Of a stretch of DNA of 8,903 nt, positions 1-6,798 are shown in pieces. The translations under genes and the position numbers were made by a program. Position 1 is the first letter of the stretch. The number at the start of each line of letters is the position of its first letter. This DNA is from an uncultured Selenomonas sp. (lineage in GTDB: Bacteria > Bacillota > Negativicutes > Selenomonadales > Selenomonadaceae). The notes below the pieces were generated by a model. It was not told the DNA's origin. It made no database searches and was given only the letters and a program-made list of their open reading frames with translations. The DNA lies in contig CALGGN010000415.1 in the NCBI GenBank assembly GCA_937915915.1, positions 1 to 8,903 on the forward strand, written 5' to 3'.

Positions 1-15
1 CCTGAAGTCTCATGC

Positions 16-50
16 ACTCTCAGTAAGAAATAAAATTTCTAACTGAGAGT
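16..50. repeat. 35-base stem-loop (inverted repeat) downstream of sbp
   Basis: The arms ACTCTCAGT (16-24) and ACTGAGAGT (42-50) are perfect reverse complements. After one A/A mismatch (25 against 41) pairing resumes with AGAAAT (26-31) against ATTTCT (35-40), leaving a three-base AAA loop. The hairpin lies about 30 bases beyond the sbp stop codon, where the transcript would leave the cluster. Neither side carries the T-run of a standard intrinsic terminator, so termination is only one possibility. An operator, an RNA processing site or a dispersed intergenic repeat would fit equally well. The structure is read directly from the sequence; the role is unknown. Confidence 0.6.
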
Positions 51-78
51 AGTATAACTGCCGCATCCGCACGAATCC

Positions 79-411
79 TCAATGCCTCTTCAGCAAGTAC
101 CGGCGCAGTGCCGCAAGATTCTTGAAGATGCGGAAGCCAAAGGTCAAAAGCGCCACATAGTAGAGGTCAATGCCCAGACGGTCCCCCACGTAGACCAGAA
201 ACGCCGCCATCAGTGCATTGAAAAAGAATCCGCTGATGAACATCGTATTGTCAAACTTCCCCGCCACTGCAGCACGCAGGCCTCCGAAGACAGAGTCCAG
301 CGATGCGAGCAGCGCGACGGAAAAAAGCTTTGCATAAGCCAGCGGTATGTTGATATAGGAAAAATAACCCAAAAGCAATCCTGCAATCAGGCCCAAGAGG
401 GGTTTGATCAT
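79..411 (-). CDS. sbp: Small basic protein Sbp (DUF1290 family), membrane protein
   Basis: This is a 110-residue, very hydrophobic protein with about four membrane segments (roughly residues 3-20, 26-45, 55-77 and 80-96) and a basic tail ending LRRYLLKRH. The stretch LDSVFGGLRA (38-47), then GKFDN, FISGFFFNA (58-66) and FGFRIFKNLA (91-100) match the small basic protein family found beside ftsQ/divIB and ftsZ in Firmicutes and Actinobacteria. Its biochemical role is not established; the location suggests a link to division or envelope assembly. Its ATG overlaps the TGA of the preceding DUF881 gene by four bases (ATGA), so translation is probably coupled. It is the last gene of the cluster in this window. 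Length is normal for the family. Confidence 0.9.
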   Translation of the reverse strand: MIKPLLGLIAGLLLGYFSYINIPLAYAKLFSVALLASLDSVFGGLRAAVAGKFDNTMFISGFFFNALMAAFLVYVGDRLGIDLYYVALLTFGFRIFKNLAALRRYLLKRH

Positions 412-1097
412 TGCGCTTCCCCCTGTTCCGCAATTTCATGCCCATAGACGAACTTGAGACTGCCCTTATACGCAGGGACACGGACGTTGTCCGACAGCTC
501 CGTTTCCAGCTGGATGCCCCATACTTTCAGGGTTTCCGCCACACCGCCGCGCATCTTGATGGCATTTTCCAAGGTTTTTTTTTCACCAATGGCGCGTATC
601 TCGAAAGGGGCAGAAGAACGCACGTTGTTGACCGAGAGTGTCGGTCCGGCGCATCGGATTTCCGATGTGCCGATCAGCCTCTGCCCATTGACGGAAATCG
701 CCTCCGCTCCCGCAGCGCGCAATTCATTGATGACGCGCAGCAGATCATCATCGTGGATGAGATACAGATTCGGATTTTCCCCTGCCTTCGAGGTCATCGT
801 ACTGTCATCCATCCGCACGATGATCCCTTCTCCCTCCAATGCGGTGAAACCGGCCTGTTTCCGCAGTTCATCCGTCCCCATGCTGCTTGCCGTATTCTCA
901 CGCAGCAATTTCAGCTCTTCCCGCAGACCGTCCCTTTCCTGCTCTGTTTCCAGCAAGCGGGCAGACAGTTCTTCCACGCGCTGAAATGGCACATTTCCTT
1001 TGATATCCTGCGTTGTCCGGAACTGGACTGCCAGCATGAACCCGAGCACCATGCAAACACAGGCAATCGACCAACTTCCCTGTCGGATCCCTCTCAT
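408..1097 (-). CDS. DUF881 family membrane-anchored protein (YlxW/YlxX-like)
   Basis: The 229-residue product has a single N-terminal membrane segment (about 8-25), so the rest should lie outside the cytoplasm. A charged stretch rich in Glu, Leu and Arg (38-70) looks like a coiled coil. The remainder (about 85-220) is a DUF881 domain, recognised by GEGIIVRMDDS (89-99), NPNLYLIHDDDLLRVINEL (108-126), AGAEAISVNGQRLI (129-142) and the closing FVYGHE. This arrangement is typical of proteins encoded between divIB and ftsA/ftsZ in Firmicutes. Molecular function is unknown; a division-associated role is inferred from position. The ATG at 1097 follows GAAGGGA, 26 bases after ftsQ, and the end overlaps sbp. 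A run of nine A bases occurs at codons 172-175 (plus-strand T-run at 575-583). Confidence 0.88.
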   Translation of the reverse strand: MRGIRQGSWSIACVCMVLGFMLAVQFRTTQDIKGNVPFQRVEELSARLLETEQERDGLREELKLLRENTASSMGTDELRKQAGFTALEGEGIIVRMDDSTMTSKAGENPNLYLIHDDDLLRVINELRAAGAEAISVNGQRLIGTSEIRCAGPTLSVNNVRSSAPFEIRAIGEKKTLENAIKMRGGVAETLKVWGIQLETELSDNVRVPAYKGSLKFVYGHEIAEQGEAQ

Positions 1098-1123
1098 GGA
1101 TTTTCCCTTCTATCGATGATAGT

Positions 1124-1876
1124 TTACTGAATCAATTTAATAAACGGCGTCGTATAATTGAAATCCACATATTCCACCTGATACGGATTGGCAGCAAGAT
1201 CCTTCAGGAAATCCTGCGTGAGCCTTGCCTTTTCCTCCATGCGCTCCAATTTGCCAAGGCGGATCTGCACGGAATTCGTCGTATAGGCCACCAGATAATC
1301 AGGTCCTGTAATCGCAATCTCAGAAAGCTGGTTCAAGGATGCATCATCCAACTGCTGCAAAAAGCTCAGGATCTTCTTCACCATCTCATCCTCCACATCA
1401 TCCCCGATGTAGAGATCCCGCACCTGTACTCCCGTAATCATGGGAATGGGCATGTTCTTCAGGGTGCGATAGCTGTCAATGACTTTTCCCTGACGGTCAA
1501 TGTCCAGATATCCGTACTCACATGCCACGGTTGCCACAGGCATGCGCTCCTTGATAGTGATCTCCAGAGTACTCGGAAGCTGCCGCCGCACCAAGGCTTC
1601 CTCGATACGCAGATCCTGCAGGAGACGTTTCGTTACCTGATCGGTCTCCAGCTGGAACAACGGCTCCCCCATATAGATCCCCGAGATGCGGACCAATTCT
1701 TCCTTCTTCAGATAAACCGCGCCGTCCACCTGCACATGGCGCAGCACAAAGATCGGCGAATAGACCAGAATACCCACAATGGCGGTGCAGATAACGATAA
1801 ACAGAAATCCCTTTAATATCCTGCGCGGGCTGCGTCGCTTGATGATCCGCTTCTCCACACGCTTCTCCGTTTCCAT
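1124..1876 (-). CDS. ftsQ: Cell division protein FtsQ/DivIB
   Basis: The 250-residue protein has the layout of FtsQ/DivIB: a short, strongly basic cytoplasmic head (residues 1-20, many Lys and Arg), one membrane helix (about 21-39), then a POTRA domain (about 44-112) beginning VLRHVQVDGAVYLKKEEL and ending IKERMPVATV. A beta-rich domain follows (about 120-245). In characterised bacteria FtsQ/DivIB acts with FtsL and FtsB/DivIC at the septum to recruit and control the FtsW/FtsI wall synthase. Sequence conservation in this family is low, but topology, POTRA pattern and the place after ddl make the call firm. The ATG at 1876 follows a G-rich ribosome site containing seven Gs in a row (plus 1882-1888). 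The gene is separated from ddl by 50 bases with no clear terminator. Confidence 0.92.
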   Translation of the reverse strand: METEKRVEKRIIKRRSPRRILKGFLFIVICTAIVGILVYSPIFVLRHVQVDGAVYLKKEELVRISGIYMGEPLFQLETDQVTKRLLQDLRIEEALVRRQLPSTLEITIKERMPVATVACEYGYLDIDRQGKVIDSYRTLKNMPIPMITGVQVRDLYIGDDVEDEMVKKILSFLQQLDDASLNQLSEIAITGPDYLVAYTTNSVQIRLGKLERMEEKARLTQDFLKDLAANPYQVEYVDFNYTTPFIKLIQ

Positions 1877-1926
1877 CTGCTCCCCCCCTTGTTTTCAATT
1901 GTTTTTTCTTTTCTGCTACTTTGCGG

Positions 1927-2868
1927 TCATTTTACAGGATATCCTGCCATCTCCAGAATGCGCTCGCAAAGCTCCGGGAACTCGATTCCCATCGCGCGGC
2001 CCGCGTCCGGCACCAAGGAAGTCTCCGTCATGCCCGGCACGGAATTCACTTCGATGACGTAGGGTGTCTCATCCTCGCTGAGCATCATATCCACGCGCGC
2101 CACGCCGCAGCATCCGCAGGCCGTAAAGGCCCTGACCGCAAGGTCCTGGATTTCTCTTGTCTTCGCTTCCGACAATGGCGCGGGAACGATATGCGCCGAA
2201 GCGCCCTTCGTATACTTGCTGGCATAATCATAACGGCCCGATGTCGTCGTGATCTCGATGATTGGGAACGCTTCCTTGGTCTCTGCATTGCCCCAGACCG
2301 CAACGGTAAGTTCCCTGCCGCGAATGAATTCCTCCACCAGCACCTCGTCATTGTAGCGGAACGCATCCTTCAACGCCTGCTCCAGGGCTCCACGCTCCTC
2401 CACAATATAGACCCCGATGCTGGAACCCTGAGAAGCCGCCTTGACGACCACAGGATATGAAAATTCTCCCTCGATCTCCGCTGTCAGCCCGCGCTTCATC
2501 TCATAGCTGCGATAGGTGCGGGAACGCGGCGTGGAAATGCCCTCCGCTTGGAACACGCGCTTCGATGCCGCCTTGTCCATCGTGACAGCCGCCGCCAATA
2601 CGCCCGAGCCCGTATAGGGAATCTCCAGCATATCCAAAGTTCCCTGCACCAAGCCATCCTCGCCGTATTTTCCATGCAGCGCATTGAACACGATCCTGCA
2701 TCCGGTCTTCTGGATGTCGGACGCAAACGTCTTCGGCGCCAGTTCCATGCCCTCTGCAGGGTAGCCCTTTGAGCGCAATGCCTCCAAAATAGCTTTTCCT
2801 GTCCTGCGGGAAACCTCCGCCTCCGTGGAAGTCCCTCCCATGATCACGACGATCTTATCCTGTTCCAT
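1927..2868 (-). CDS. ddl: D-alanine--D-alanine ligase
   Basis: The 313-residue ATP-grasp ligase joins two D-alanines in the cytoplasm to make the dipeptide that MurF adds to the wall precursor. Visible motifs are GGTSTEAEVS (11-20), HGKYGEDG (65-72), KAASQGSSIGV (143-153), EEFIRGRE (179-186), the omega-loop YDYASKYT (213-220), RVD (258-260) and EVNSVPGMT (273-281). The Lys-Tyr pair in the omega-loop is what D-Ala:D-Ala enzymes carry; D-lactate ligases such as VanA differ there, so ordinary vancomycin-sensitive precursors are inferred. Length is normal for the DdlB group. The ATG at 2868 follows AGGAG with ten bases between. The murC stop TAA runs into that site (TAAAGGAG), implying coupled expression. 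Placing ddl between murC and ftsQ matches the E. coli dcw order. Confidence 0.97.
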   Translation of the reverse strand: MEQDKIVVIMGGTSTEAEVSRRTGKAILEALRSKGYPAEGMELAPKTFASDIQKTGCRIVFNALHGKYGEDGLVQGTLDMLEIPYTGSGVLAAAVTMDKAASKRVFQAEGISTPRSRTYRSYEMKRGLTAEIEGEFSYPVVVKAASQGSSIGVYIVEERGALEQALKDAFRYNDEVLVEEFIRGRELTVAVWGNAETKEAFPIIEITTTSGRYDYASKYTKGASAHIVPAPLSEAKTREIQDLAVRAFTACGCCGVARVDMMLSEDETPYVIEVNSVPGMTETSLVPDAGRAMGIEFPELCERILEMAGYPVK

Positions 2869-2883
2869 GAATGAACTGCTCCT

Positions 2884-4272
2884 TTATCTCTGTCCTTTCA
2901 AAAGCTCTACCAGCTCTTCGCCCGTCCGATAAATATCTCCCGCGCCCATCGTCATGACAAGATCGCCCTCTTTCACAACCGATGCCAGGTATCCTGCAAC
3001 ATCCTTCCGCTCCGGAAGATAGGTCACATCCTGTCCCGTTGCTTTCGCCACCTCTTCCAGAACGGTCTCCCCGCTGATTCCTTGGATGGGTGCCTCCCCC
3101 GCTCCATACACATCGGTCAGAACCAAAAGGTCTGCCTCTGCAAAAGCAGCGCCGAATTCCTTCCGCAGGAGTTTCGTCCTGGAATAGCGATGCGGCTGGA
3201 ATGCGCAGATGAGCCTTCCAGGCTTCGTCTGCTTGGCCGCCTTGAGTGTCGTCGCGATTTCTGTCGGGTGATGCGCATAGTCGTCCACCACCCAGACGCC
3301 CTTTTCCCTGCCCTTGGTCTCGAAGCGCCGCTTCGCCCCGTGAAAGGCTGCCAGCCCCTTTGCCATCTGCTCCACCGTCAGCCCGATGCTGATGCCTGTC
3401 ACGACAGCTGCCATGGCATTGAGCACGTTATGCCGCCCCGGGATATTGAGCGCCACATGGCCAAGATTCTTTCCCTCATGCATCACATCGAAGGAAATGC
3501 CCGCGCCGTTCGTCTCGATATTCGCCGCATGGTAATCCGCCGCCTCCCCGATGGCATAGGAAATGTATTTCCTGTCCACCTGCTTGGCAATATTGCGCAG
3601 GTTTTCATTTTCAAAGCAGAGCACCGCATAGCCCGTCTCTTTGTCCACATTTTCGATGAACTGTCGGAATGCCGCGCGGATATTGTCCATCGTCCCATAG
3701 TGGTCCATGTGGTCGTTTTCCACATTCGTCACCACTGCGATATGAGGATGCAGTTTCAAAAATGAACCGTCGCTCTCGTCTGCCTCGGATACCAGATAAT
3801 CGCTCGTTCCGAGCACCGCATTCGTCCCCAGGTCTCCGACCTCGCCTCCGATGACAATGGTCGGGGATACGCCGATCGTGTGGAGGGCAACCCCCAGCAT
3901 GGAGGTCGTCGTCGTCTTGCCGTGAGCGCCCGCCACGGCAATCCCCTTCTTCTCATTCACCAGCGCCGCATTGATATCGGAACGATGCAGTTTCGGGATG
4001 CCAAGCTGACCCGCCGCCAGAACCTCAGGATTGTCATAGGGTATCGCACTGGAGACCACGATGGCGTCCACGCCCCGCACATGCTCGCCGTCCTGCCCGA
4101 TATAGACCGTTGCCCCAAGCTCCCGGAGATGCGCGATGATTTCCGATTCCGAGCGATCCGAACCGGTAACCTCATAGCCCATTTCGGTCAGGATCTTCGC
4201 CAACGGGCTCATGCCCGCGCCGCCAATGCCCACAAAATGCACCTTGTGGATATCCTTCAATTCCTTCAGCAA
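2884..4272 (-). CDS. murC: UDP-N-acetylmuramate--L-alanine ligase MurC
   Basis: MurC adds L-alanine to UDP-MurNAc using ATP, the first amino acid of the stem peptide, in the cytoplasm. The 462-residue product has the three Mur ligase domains. The UDP-binding N-domain starts VHFVGIGGAGMSPLA (11-25). The central ATPase has GAHGKTTTT (115-123), EADESDGSFL (163-172) and NVENDHMDHYG (183-193). The C-domain has HNVLNAMAA (281-289), DDYAHHPTEI (330-339) and FQPHRYSRT (358-366). The last two motifs, with GIGGAGMS, separate MurC from MurD, MurE and MurF. The start is TTG at 4272: it lies eight bases after a perfect AGGAGG and gives the usual N-terminus. The gap to murG is 15 bases and to ddl 15 bases. 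Confidence 0.98.
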   Translation of the reverse strand: MLKELKDIHKVHFVGIGGAGMSPLAKILTEMGYEVTGSDRSESEIIAHLRELGATVYIGQDGEHVRGVDAIVVSSAIPYDNPEVLAAGQLGIPKLHRSDINAALVNEKKGIAVAGAHGKTTTTSMLGVALHTIGVSPTIVIGGEVGDLGTNAVLGTSDYLVSEADESDGSFLKLHPHIAVVTNVENDHMDHYGTMDNIRAAFRQFIENVDKETGYAVLCFENENLRNIAKQVDRKYISYAIGEAADYHAANIETNGAGISFDVMHEGKNLGHVALNIPGRHNVLNAMAAVVTGISIGLTVEQMAKGLAAFHGAKRRFETKGREKGVWVVDDYAHHPTEIATTLKAAKQTKPGRLICAFQPHRYSRTKLLRKEFGAAFAEADLLVLTDVYGAGEAPIQGISGETVLEEVAKATGQDVTYLPERKDVAGYLASVVKEGDLVMTMGAGDIYRTGEELVELLKGQR

Positions 4273-4280
4273 TGCCCTTT

Positions 4281-4286
4281 CCTCCT
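4281..4286 (-). promoter_or_regulatory. Ribosome binding site deciding the TTG start of murC
   Basis: On the minus strand AGGAGG stands one base after the murG TGA (4288-4290) and eight bases before the TTG at 4270-4272. No ATG in frame lies near enough to use it, so this site fixes TTG as the murC start and suggests coupling to murG translation. Confidence 0.85.
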
Positions 4287-4287
4287 A

Positions 4288-5403
4288 TCAGACAGTCCGC
4301 CCTGCCAATTCCAACACCATATCCGCAATTTCATCCGCTGCTTGCGGTCTTCCCATGGCCTTGCTCGCAGCAGCCATTTCCCGCAATTTCTCCGGCGCAG
4401 AAAGCAGTTCCTGCAGTACCGCGCCCAAAGAGTCCCCATTCAGGTCCCGGTTGAGGATCATGCGTGCCGCGCCTGCCTCCTCCAGTTCCCTTGCGTTATA
4501 TTCCTGATGGTTTTCCGCCGCATAGGGATAGGGAATCAAAATCGCCGGGATGCCGCGAGCGGTCAATTCCGCAATTCCGGTCGCCCCTGCGCGGAATACC
4601 GCAAGATCCGCCATCGCCATCGCCTGCGGCATGTTGTAGAGGTATGGCACAACGTGGATGTGCTGCGCTTTTTCCAAATCCACGCCCGCACTGCGCATGC
4701 GCCGCAAAATATCCTCATGCTCCGCATTTCCCGTCACATGCAGGAACTGCACCTCCGGATGATGCTGCGCCGTCTTCAATACGTCCACCATGGCATGATT
4801 GATGCTGCGCGCCCCTCGGCTTCCCCCCGAAACCAAAACAATGGGGCGTGCGCCATCAAACCCGAAAGCCGCCAGCCCTTCCTCGCGGGTCGCCGAGAGC
4901 ACTTCCTTCCGAATGGGATTTCCCGTGCAGACGGCCTTTCCCGCTGGAAAATGCAGCAAGGCTGTTTTCGTTCCGACCGCGATCCGCGATACAAACCTTG
5001 CCAGAATGCGGTTCGTGATGCCGGGCACCACATTCTGCTCCTGGATAAGGCTCGGGACATGCATGAGGCTCGCCGCCAGAAGCACAGGCCCACAGACATA
5101 GCCGCCGGTCCCGATGGCTGCATCCGGCCGGAAGCGGCGCACGATTTTCGCTGCCGTCGCAACGCTCATCATGGCCTTTCCCGCACGTCGGAAATTATCC
5201 AGCGTAAAATGTCGTTCAAAGCCTCGCAGCTCCACCGTCTCGAAGGGCAGCCCTTCCTTCGGGACGATATCCGCTTCCAGTCCTTCCCTTGTCCCCACAT
5301 AGAGGAATTCCGCCTCAGGCACCTTTTCCCGTATGGCCCGAATCAGAGTGATCGCCGGATAGATATGTCCGCCGGTACCTCCGCCGGATACGATGATCCT
5401 CAA
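4288..5403 (-). CDS. murG: UDP-GlcNAc:undecaprenyl-PP-MurNAc-pentapeptide GlcNAc transferase MurG
   Basis: MurG is the peripheral GT-B glycosyltransferase that adds GlcNAc to lipid I to give lipid II on the inner face of the cytoplasmic membrane. The 371-residue product shows the first glycine loop GGGTGGHIYPA (7-17), the second GTGGYVCGP (98-106), EQNVVPGITNR (122-132), GNPIR (161-165), the C-domain loop GGSRGA (193-198), RAGATGIAEL (271-280) and AAENHQEYNA (295-304), which binds UDP-GlcNAc. The common His before EQN is Gln here. The start is TTG at 5403, seven bases after AGGAGG, giving MRIIVSGGG at the expected N-terminus. It follows murD by 12 bases. In many Firmicutes ftsW/spoVE lies between murD and murG; no such gene is present here. 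Confidence 0.98.
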   Translation of the reverse strand: MRIIVSGGGTGGHIYPAITLIRAIREKVPEAEFLYVGTREGLEADIVPKEGLPFETVELRGFERHFTLDNFRRAGKAMMSVATAAKIVRRFRPDAAIGTGGYVCGPVLLAASLMHVPSLIQEQNVVPGITNRILARFVSRIAVGTKTALLHFPAGKAVCTGNPIRKEVLSATREEGLAAFGFDGARPIVLVSGGSRGARSINHAMVDVLKTAQHHPEVQFLHVTGNAEHEDILRRMRSAGVDLEKAQHIHVVPYLYNMPQAMAMADLAVFRAGATGIAELTARGIPAILIPYPYAAENHQEYNARELEEAGAARMILNRDLNGDSLGAVLQELLSAPEKLREMAAASKAMGRPQAADEIADMVLELAGRTV

Positions 5404-5410
5404 CTGAAAT

Positions 5411-5416
5411 CCTCCT
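5411..5416 (-). promoter_or_regulatory. Ribosome binding site deciding the TTG start of murG
   Basis: The minus strand reads TGAGGAGG: the murD stop TGA (5416-5418) shares its A with AGGAGG. Seven bases later comes the TTG at 5401-5403. The site supports TTG initiation and stop-start coupling between murD and murG. Confidence 0.85.
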
Positions 5417-6777
5417 CACAATCCATTCACGATACGCTTGAAATCCCTGCCGCGCTGCTCAAAGCCATCATACATGTCAAAGCTTGCGCATGCGGGAGAA
5501 AGCAGCACCACCTGCGGAGCCTTCGCAAGCCTGTGAGCGATTTCCACCGCCTTTTCCATCGAATAGTCCGCCGCATGAATCTGATCCTCGGACAGACCGG
5601 CCTTCACCGCCGCTTCGTGGAAACGCTTCGCCGCATCTCCCACAAGAATCAGTTCATCCACGCGTTCTTTCACCAGCCCCATGAACTCCGTCAAGTCCGT
5701 AAGCTTGTCATCCCCGCCCGCAATCAGGATGATATGATCCGGGAATGTCTCCAGTGCCTTGATGGCAGAATCGGTATTCGTCGCCTTGGAATCATTGTAA
5801 TAGGGAACGCCGTGGACATCCCGCACATACTCGATGCGATGCTCCACGCCCTTGAACGCCATGAGCACCTTGCGCATATCCTCCGCCTTTGCGCCCGCAA
5901 AAAAAGCGGCCGCTGCGGCAGCCAACGCATTCTCCACGTTGTGTCCGCCCTTGATGCCAAGCTCATCCACCGTGCACAGCCTGTGCGTCGTTCCCTTCCA
6001 TCGGATCACGAGAGTGTCTCCCTCAAGGCAGGCACCTTCCTCCAGCTCCTGCCGACGGCTGAAAAAGCAGACTTGGCAGTGCGCGCGCTCTGCCATGGAG
6101 CGCGTGTGCTCATCATCGTAGTTGAGCACCAGATAGTCGTCCTGCGTTTCCTGCGCAAAGACACGCTCTTTCATCGCCTGATAGGTCTCCATATCGCCAT
6201 GCCGCACGATATGATCGGGCGTCACATTGAGAATCGCCGAAACGTGCGGATGGAATTCCTCGGTCGCCTCCATCTGATAGCTGGAGATCTCCGCTGCGAT
6301 GCAGCCATCCGGGCCGATGCGCAGCGCCTCTTCGGAAAGCGGGATGCCGATATTCCCTCCGACGCCGACTTCTGGATAGGCCGTCTCCAAAAGCAGTCCC
6401 AACAGCGTGACCGTCGTGGTCTTGCCGTTCGTTCCCGTCACAGCACAAAATGGAGCCTTTGCCAGACGATAGGCAAGCTCCACCTCGCTCATGACGCGGA
6501 TGCCCCGCGCCACTGCCTCTTTCAGAATGGGAATTCGCAGGGGGACAGCAGGAGACACCAAAATGAGCTGCACCCCATCCAAAAGCTCCGCTGCCTGCGG
6601 CCCGAACACCAGCCGGATGCCTGCCGCGCGAAGCTCCGAAACATCATATTTGATGTCCTGCTCCTGCTTCGCATCGCTCAGTGTGACCTCCGCCCCCATC
6701 CGCTTCGCGATTTTCGCCGCCGCGAAGCCGCTGATGCCTGCGCCGATGACCAACACCTTCTGATCTTTAAGCTCCAT
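5416..6777 (-). CDS. murD: UDP-N-acetylmuramoyl-L-alanine--D-glutamate ligase MurD
   Basis: MurD adds D-glutamate to UDP-MurNAc-L-Ala using ATP in the cytoplasm. The 453-residue product begins with the nucleotide-fold motif VLVIGAGISGFAAA (8-21). The ATPase P-loop is GTNGKTTT (115-122), followed by EISSYQ (163-168) and NVTPDHIVRHG (184-194). The C-domain contains GGHNVENALAA (277-287), HRIEYV (313-318), YYNDSKATNTDS (326-337) and LSPACASFDMYDGF (426-439), the last two being characteristic of MurD. An upstream in-frame ATG at 6798 would add seven residues (MGWEAGR) and directly abut the mraY stop. I prefer the ATG at 6777 because GGGAGG lies eight bases before it and the N-terminus then matches the family length. 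The gene ends 12 bases before murG. Confidence 0.97.
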   Translation of the reverse strand: MELKDQKVLVIGAGISGFAAAKIAKRMGAEVTLSDAKQEQDIKYDVSELRAAGIRLVFGPQAAELLDGVQLILVSPAVPLRIPILKEAVARGIRVMSEVELAYRLAKAPFCAVTGTNGKTTTVTLLGLLLETAYPEVGVGGNIGIPLSEEALRIGPDGCIAAEISSYQMEATEEFHPHVSAILNVTPDHIVRHGDMETYQAMKERVFAQETQDDYLVLNYDDEHTRSMAERAHCQVCFFSRRQELEEGACLEGDTLVIRWKGTTHRLCTVDELGIKGGHNVENALAAAAAAFFAGAKAEDMRKVLMAFKGVEHRIEYVRDVHGVPYYNDSKATNTDSAIKALETFPDHIILIAGGDDKLTDLTEFMGLVKERVDELILVGDAAKRFHEAAVKAGLSEDQIHAADYSMEKAVEIAHRLAKAPQVVLLSPACASFDMYDGFEQRGRDFKRIVNGL

Positions 6778-6785
6778 CCTTCCAG

Positions 6786-6791
6786 CCTCCC
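6786..6791 (-). promoter_or_regulatory. Ribosome binding site choosing the inner ATG of murD
   Basis: GGGAGG on the minus strand is eight bases before the ATG at 6775-6777. It lies after the alternative ATG at 6796-6798, so it can serve only the inner start. Confidence 0.75.
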
Positions 6792-6798
6792 AGCCCAT

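Noticed and set aside
1108..1120. Small inverted repeat CTATC-ATC-GATAG before DUF881 as a regulatory site
   Set aside because: A five-base stem in a 26-base gap is too short to support a function on its own.
82..1130. Plus-strand open frames opposite sbp and DUF881
   Set aside because: The minus-strand frames encode recognisable conserved families with overlapping start and stop; the plus-strand translations show no family features.
1877..1926. Terminator or promoter between ddl and ftsQ
   Set aside because: The 50 bases are A/T-rich on the coding strand but contain no convincing hairpin or paired -35/-10 boxes.
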